Positions 60,044 to 64,000 of a stretch of 64,000 bases of DNA are shown here, piece by piece. The stretch is from an uncultured Flavihumibacter sp. (GTDB lineage Bacteria; Bacteroidota; Bacteroidia; Chitinophagales; Chitinophagaceae). The notes beneath the pieces are model-generated. The model did not search any database. It saw only the letters and a list, made by a program, of their open reading frames with translations, and was not told where the DNA came from. The number at the start of each line of letters is the position of its first letter. Positions within the stretch are counted from its first letter, which is position 1. Made by a program: the position numbers and the translations under genes. Where the stretch lies: the NCBI GenBank assembly GCA_902168105.1, contig CABHOY010000034.1, positions 17,034 through 81,033 of the forward strand, written 5' to 3'.

Positions 60044-60637
60044 TTAATCTTTTAAAAGTTCTTTGTACAGTTCCGCCAGCCGTTCACGTAAATACAGCAC
60101 TGCATATCTTTTTCTTGATAATAAGGTATTGACGGATATACCTGTTTCGGCAGACATCTCCTTAAAGGACTTGCCTTCTATCTCATGTTGCAGAAACACC
60201 ATGCGCTGCTCCTGGGGCAATTCATCAATAGCTTCCATAATAGCCTCTGCTATTACTTTACGGGTCATGGGCGCATCACTTAGCGCACCCGGGTCAGCTA
60301 TCATTTCTGAAAGGAACAGGGTTTCTTCCCCATCTTGTTCACGGGTATGTTCGCTGAAGGTGGATTCCCGTTTTTTACGGAACCAGTCGGTGATTTTATT
60401 ACGGGTTACAGTGAATAGCCAGGCAGTAATAGAGTCGATCTGACTACCCAGTCGGGAATATTCCGTAAACTGGAAAAAAACGTCCTGTAAGATATCTTCC
60501 GCGTCAGCTACATTATTCACCCGTTTCCGGATAAAATGGAGTAAGCGTTTGCGCTCCTGTCGCACCGTTTCCTGGATGCGCTCATTTTGTTCTGCAGCCA
60601 TAGCCAGAGGCGTTTTTTTAAGGAGCAATTCTTTCAT
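60044..60637 (-). CDS. ECF-type RNA polymerase sigma factor
   Basis: A 197-residue extracytoplasmic-function sigma factor. Region 2 (about residues 25-95) shows LLHFIRKRVNNVADAEDILQ followed by DVFFQFTEY, and AWLFTVTRNKITDWFRKKR; region 4 (about 130-190) shows AIDELPQEQRMVFLQHEIEG and SFKEMSAETGISVNTLLSRK, the -35-binding helix-turn-helix. A standard FecR-type anti-sigma is not next to it; the downstream gene encodes an unusual two-TM protein. What it responds to is unknown. Confidence 0.9.
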   Translation of the reverse strand: MKELLLKKTPLAMAAEQNERIQETVRQERKRLLHFIRKRVNNVADAEDILQDVFFQFTEYSRLGSQIDSITAWLFTVTRNKITDWFRKKRESTFSEHTREQDGEETLFLSEMIADPGALSDAPMTRKVIAEAIMEAIDELPQEQRMVFLQHEIEGKSFKEMSAETGISVNTLLSRKRYAVLYLRERLAELYKELLKD

Positions 60638-60735
60638 CTTACATAGGGAGACGAAAAAATGGAATCGATATTTTACAGTTTACGAAGTTTTTATAATATT
60701 TCCGGGTTTAATTTTAGAGGGAGATTGATTTTCAA

Positions 60736-61359
60736 TTATTTATTTACTATAACTATATGTTTTTCCTGAAAAAATTCTTCCGGGAACAGCTTATAGATAT
60801 TCGTCATACGGGGACGAACACCACTATCCGCTATCTCCTGGGTCAGATCACCACCTTTCAGGCAGATCAACCCTGCCTGTTGCTCGTGGGCAGGGGCTTT
60901 CTTCAAAACCGGCTTGCTCCAGTGCCACAGATCTTTTAAAGGAGCCACCGCACGGGAAACGACGATGTCGAACTTACGGTCTTTAATATCTTCCACACGG
61001 GTATGTGCTGATGTTACGTTCTTCAATCCCAGTGCTTCAGATACCCCCTGCACAACCTTGATCTTTTTACCGATAGAGTCCACCAGGTGGAACTTCACTT
61101 CCGGAAAGAAGATGGCCAGGGGAATGCCTGGAAAACCGCCACCTGTTCCCAGGTCAAGGACCTGCATACCATCGGGGAATTCTGCCACGGCAGCTATACT
61201 GAGGGAGTGCAGTACATGTTTCTCGTACAACGCATCAATATCCTTACGGGAGATCACATTGATCTTCTCATTCCATTCCTGGTATAAACCGGCTAATGCC
61301 TCCAATTGCTGTAACTGCGTATCCGTAAAGTCTGAAAAGTATTTAAGTACGATATCCAT
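60736..61359 (-). CDS. rsmG: 16S rRNA (guanine527-N7)-methyltransferase
   Basis: A 207-residue SAM-dependent methyltransferase (GidB) that modifies G527 of 16S rRNA. The SAM-binding motif is MQVLDLGTGGGFPGIPLAIF near residue 63; then KFHLVDSIGKKIKVVQGV and the typical FDIVVSRAVAPLKDLWHW near 125 and GLICLKGGDL near 155. I use ATG 61359; the TACATTTG box at 61384-61391 leaves a short leader. Confidence 0.94.
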   Translation of the reverse strand: MDIVLKYFSDFTDTQLQQLEALAGLYQEWNEKINVISRKDIDALYEKHVLHSLSIAAVAEFPDGMQVLDLGTGGGFPGIPLAIFFPEVKFHLVDSIGKKIKVVQGVSEALGLKNVTSAHTRVEDIKDRKFDIVVSRAVAPLKDLWHWSKPVLKKAPAHEQQAGLICLKGGDLTQEIADSGVRPRMTNIYKLFPEEFFQEKHIVIVNK

Positions 61360-61383
61360 GATGTAGTGATCTGTAAATTGGTG

Positions 61384-61391
61384 CAAATGTA
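61384..61391 (-). promoter_or_regulatory. -7 box of rsmG
   Basis: Minus-strand TACATTTG, exact TAnnTTTG match, 24 bp before the rsmG ATG. Confidence 0.5.
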
Positions 61392-61407
61392 AAGAGGTTG
61401 CGCCAAT

Positions 61408-61436
61408 AAAAAACGGCTGCCTCTCTGAGACAGCCG
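61408..61436 (-). terminator. Terminator after the glycosyltransferase gene
   Basis: CGGCTGCCTC pairs with GAGACAGCCG around a TCT loop (one mismatch), with a T6 run following on the minus strand. Confidence 0.8.
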
Positions 61437-61458
61437 CTTGGTATATCTTTATCCGGAA

Positions 61459-62592
61459 CTACCACCTGTTCTTTGACTTGAACAGCAGGGCAGGAGTGAA
61501 GATCAGGTAATACAGGCACATGAAGAAGTCCATGAACAGGCTGAACTTGAAAAGGTCCGCCTCATCCAGCTTACGCATGGCCATGAAGGAAATAATGGAT
61601 TGCAGCAGCAATTTGCCTCCGAAGATACTCAGTGTATACATGCGAAGCGGCTCGTAGAAAATGCTTGCAATGAATAAAGGATAGAATAAGAAGTGACTCA
61701 GGGAAAACAGGCCCAACAGGATCTTATGCCCGAAACGGTAATGTTTGCCGGTAGACATGTGCCTGGTTTTCTGCTGGAACCATTTTTTCCAGCTGGTCTT
61801 GGGCTCTGAATAGGTAAACGCCTGTTTGTTGATCACTACTCCAACATTATGACGGTTAGCAGCCGCATTGACAAACAGATCATCGTCGCCGGAAGCGATA
61901 TGATGGTGTGCGGTAAAGCCTTTATGACGGTTGAACAGTTCACGTTTGTACGCCAGGTTACGTCCCACACCCATATAAGTTATTCCGCTGAGGGCGAAAG
62001 AAAGATATTGTAAAGCACTGAAATAGGTCTCATAACGGATCACCTTATTCAGCAGGCCCGGTTTCTTCTCGTAAGGGCTGTAACCCAGTACGATCTCTTT
62101 TCCGTCAGTGAATCCCTGGCTCATCAGTGACAACCAATAGGTGCTGGACGGTTTACAGTCAGCATCTGTCAGCAGTATGTTTTCGTATTTGGCACTTCTG
62201 ATGCCCATGGAGAGCGGGAATTTTTTTCCGGGGATGAACTTGGCGGCCTGTTTGATCTCGATATGTCGGTAATGAGGGTACCCGGGTTCAATAGAGCGGA
62301 GGTAATACTTGGTGTCATCTTCAGAATTGTCATTCACAACGATCACCTCATAGGCTGGCTTCTTCTTGTCGTGATACCGCTGTAGCAGTACTGCCGGCAG
62401 GTTCTTCTGAAGATTCAGCTCCTCGTCTTTGGCGCAGATGATAACAGAGCATTCCGTATCCGGATCGATATCATTTTCGAAGGTACGGCGATAAAAAGCT
62501 ACCCGGGAAAAGAAGAACAGGTAATACAATATTTGTATGCCTGCAACGGTAGCAAAAGCGTAAAAGGCTAATAAGCCCAAGTTATACAACAT
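61459..62592 (-). CDS. Membrane-bound glycosyltransferase family 2
   Basis: A 377-residue GT2 enzyme with GT-A fold. After an N-terminal transmembrane helix (LLAFYAFATVAGIQILYYLF) comes the nucleotide-sugar domain: SVIICAKDEELNLQKNLPAV near residue 49, VIVVNDNSEDDTKYYL near 84 and the metal-binding DxD region NILLTDADCKPSSTYW near 135, then a QxxRW-like region with KKWFQQKTRHMSTG near 265. Two or three C-terminal transmembrane helices follow. It probably builds an envelope polysaccharide, glycolipid or surface glycan; donor and acceptor are unknown. Confidence 0.88.
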   Translation of the reverse strand: MLYNLGLLAFYAFATVAGIQILYYLFFFSRVAFYRRTFENDIDPDTECSVIICAKDEELNLQKNLPAVLLQRYHDKKKPAYEVIVVNDNSEDDTKYYLRSIEPGYPHYRHIEIKQAAKFIPGKKFPLSMGIRSAKYENILLTDADCKPSSTYWLSLMSQGFTDGKEIVLGYSPYEKKPGLLNKVIRYETYFSALQYLSFALSGITYMGVGRNLAYKRELFNRHKGFTAHHHIASGDDDLFVNAAANRHNVGVVINKQAFTYSEPKTSWKKWFQQKTRHMSTGKHYRFGHKILLGLFSLSHFLFYPLFIASIFYEPLRMYTLSIFGGKLLLQSIISFMAMRKLDEADLFKFSLFMDFFMCLYYLIFTPALLFKSKNRW

Positions 62593-62732
62593 AGCAATAG
62601 CAAATATATACGTTTTTGATTATCTGTATAAGCCTGTGGAAAAAAAGATTTTTAAATGGGAATGAATCCATTACTAGTTCTGGTAGTCACCCGCTTTCCC
62701 GGCGGGCATGAAGCATTCTGCATAATTCCCCT

Positions 62733-62740
62733 TATTTTTG
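62733..62740 (+). promoter_or_regulatory. -7 box of tgt
   Basis: TATTTTTG, exact TAnnTTTG match, 45 bp upstream of ATG 62786. Confidence 0.45.
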
Positions 62741-62785
62741 CCCCCTGAAAATGGCAGAATAGCCTCAAGCATTCAGTATACCGAG

Positions 62786-63916
62786 ATGATTTTTGAACTG
62801 ACAACAACAGATAGCAACAGTAAAGCCCGTGCCGGCGTGATTACCACCGGTAACGGGAAGATCGAAACACCTATTTTCATGCCGGTAGGCACCGTAGGCA
62901 GTGTAAAAGCAGTGACGCAGGAACAGTTGCGCGATGATGTGCAGGCTCAGATCATCCTGGGTAACACTTACCACCTGTACCTCCGTCCCGGAATGGACGT
63001 GTTGTCTCAGGCAGGTGGTTTGCATAAATTCAATGGCTGGGACAGACCCCTGCTGACGGATAGTGGTGGTTATCAGGTGTTTTCACTGGCCGCCAACCGT
63101 AAGATCAAAGAGGAAGGTGTTGTGTTCCAGTCACATATCGACGGGTCCCGTCACCTGTTCACGCCCGAGAATGTAATGGACATTCAGCGGACTATCGGGG
63201 CTGATATCATTATGGCCTTCGATGAATGTCCGCCGTATCCTTCAGAATACCGCTACGCTAAAAAGTCCATGGAACTGACCCATCGCTGGCTGGACCGCTG
63301 CATCAAACGTATGGCGGAAACTCAACCTGCCTATGGCCACGAACAGACGCTTTTCCCCATCGTACAGGGTAGCACCTACAAAGACCTGCGTACCATTTCC
63401 GCTACGGAGATCGCCGCCAGGGAATGTGCAGGCAATGCCATCGGTGGATTGAGCGTGGGAGAACCTGAACAGGACATGTATGAAATGTGTGAGCTGGTAT
63501 GTGACATCCTGCCGGAACAGAAACCCCGTTACCTGATGGGTGTGGGTACTCCCTGGAATATACTGGAGAACATTGCCCTGGGCGTGGATATGTTCGATTG
63601 TGTAATGCCCACCCGTAACGGACGTAATGGAATGCTGTTCACCTGGAATGGGGTGATCAATATAAAAAACAAGAAATGGGCGACCGATTTTACCCCGGTA
63701 GATGAGAATAGTCCCTGTTTCGCCAGCCGCAGCTATACCAAAGCCTACCTGCGGCATTTATTTGCCGCCGGGGAGATCCTGGGTATGCAGCTGGCCAGTA
63801 TCCATAATATTGCATTTTACCTGGAACTGGTAAAAGAAGCCAGGAAACAGATCCTGGCCGGTAATTATGCCAACTGGAAAAATAGTATGGTGCCACAGTT
63901 GAAACAAAGACTTTAG
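62786..63916 (+). CDS. tgt: tRNA-guanine transglycosylase
   Basis: A 376-residue TGT, exchanging G34 of tRNAs for preQ1 in queuosine synthesis. Signatures are IETPIFMPVGTVGSVKAVT near residue 26, LTDSGGYQVFSL with the catalytic Asp near 92, FDECPPYPS near 143, GGLSVGEPEQDMYEM near 215, and the nucleophile Asp in GVDMFDCVMPTRNGRNG near 270. The zinc region reads SPCFASRSYTKAYLRHL with IHN later: only one Cys and the His of the usual C-x-C-x2-C...H site are present, the others being Ser. ATG 62786 fits the family start. The gene precedes the LptF/LptG permease by 22 bp. Confidence 0.95.
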   Translation: MIFELTTTDSNSKARAGVITTGNGKIETPIFMPVGTVGSVKAVTQEQLRDDVQAQIILGNTYHLYLRPGMDVLSQAGGLHKFNGWDRPLLTDSGGYQVFSLAANRKIKEEGVVFQSHIDGSRHLFTPENVMDIQRTIGADIIMAFDECPPYPSEYRYAKKSMELTHRWLDRCIKRMAETQPAYGHEQTLFPIVQGSTYKDLRTISATEIAARECAGNAIGGLSVGEPEQDMYEMCELVCDILPEQKPRYLMGVGTPWNILENIALGVDMFDCVMPTRNGRNGMLFTWNGVINIKNKKWATDFTPVDENSPCFASRSYTKAYLRHLFAAGEILGMQLASIHNIAFYLELVKEARKQILAGNYANWKNSMVPQLKQRL

Positions 63917-63938
63917 ATTTATATTATCTTGCCGTTAT

Positions 63939-64000
63939 ATGACAAAGATAGACTGGTATATCCTGCGTAAGTTCATAGGTACCTTTATTTACTCCCTCAT
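63939..64000 (+). CDS. LptF/LptG family permease, N-terminal fragment
   Basis: The last 62 bases code for MTKIDWYILRKFIGTFIYSL, the start of a YjgP/YjgQ (LptF/LptG) permease: the cytoplasmic DWYILRKF helix leads into the first transmembrane segment. These permeases extract lipopolysaccharide with the LptB ATPase. Only the first 20 codons lie inside the window, so which of the two it is cannot be said. Confidence 0.7.
   Translation, partial: MTKIDWYILRKFIGTFIYSL

Overview
The window is a piece of a Bacteroidota chromosome, most likely Chitinophagaceae and probably Chitinophaga or a close relative. This rests on the gene set (SprA, gliding-motility C-terminal domain proteins, DUF4835 and DUF4296 families, futalosine menaquinone pathway, Bacteroidota-type omega subunit), on promoters of the TTG-N19/20-TAnnTTTG type and on the absence of clear Shine-Dalgarno sites. 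The genus is inference from style; no rRNA gene is present to confirm it. No rRNA, tRNA, insertion sequence, integrase or CRISPR array is visible.

Layout. 1-5.0 kb: C-terminus of BamD, RNA polymerase omega, CoaBC, DUF4835, DUF4296, then a two-subunit 3-oxoacid CoA-transferase. 5.0-5.74 kb: a 0.7-kb gap without a convincing gene that carries a promoter and a terminator-like hairpin and may be a structured RNA. 5.7-10.7 kb: class IV aminotransferase, photolyase, MqnD/MqnB, QueD and FolE. 10.76-12.2 kb: AT-rich accessory insert (DUF6169-like protein, an overlapping 57-codon gene, an orphan 144-residue protein and the tail of a lost gene). 12.2-20.7 kb: FabD, acetyltransferase, DinB, Nudix regulator, a tandem TPR histidine kinase and pseudokinase, FabH, RuvA. 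20.7-28 kb: the 2413-codon SprA translocon. 28-32.1 kb: a probable metal-uptake cluster (Cys-rich small protein, TonB receptor, BNR-repeat lipoprotein). 32.2-40.4 kb: an unreported-looking 48-residue ORF, an SDR, two PKD/gliding-motility surface proteins, an alpha/beta hydrolase and Lnt. 40.7-51.2 kb: GuaB, DUF3307/SatD pair behind a striking operator array, DprA, acid phosphatase, a PorE-like OmpA protein, QueE, FolD, PckA. 51.5-64 kb: aminopeptidase P, PssA, PurS, RsmI, M1 peptidase, ABC permease, an ECF sigma module, RsmG, glycosyltransferase, Tgt and the start of an LptF/LptG permease.

Together the genes are mostly housekeeping: lipid and envelope synthesis (FabD, FabH, PssA, Lnt, Lpt permease, BamD), cofactors (CoA, menaquinone, folate, queuosine precursors through FolE-QueD-QueE with Tgt for tRNA insertion), and type IX secretion (SprA, PorE-like protein and two CHU_C cargo proteins). 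The most unusual observations are four ATATCGG-N8-CCGATAT palindromes at an exact 28-bp period upstream of satD, the Cys-rich metal-uptake cluster, the kinase/pseudokinase tandem, the candidate large RNA near 5.2-5.7 kb, and a family of intergenic inverted repeats built from 7-nt units. Start codons were chosen by family alignment from memory and by position relative to TAnnTTTG boxes; several use GTG or TTG.
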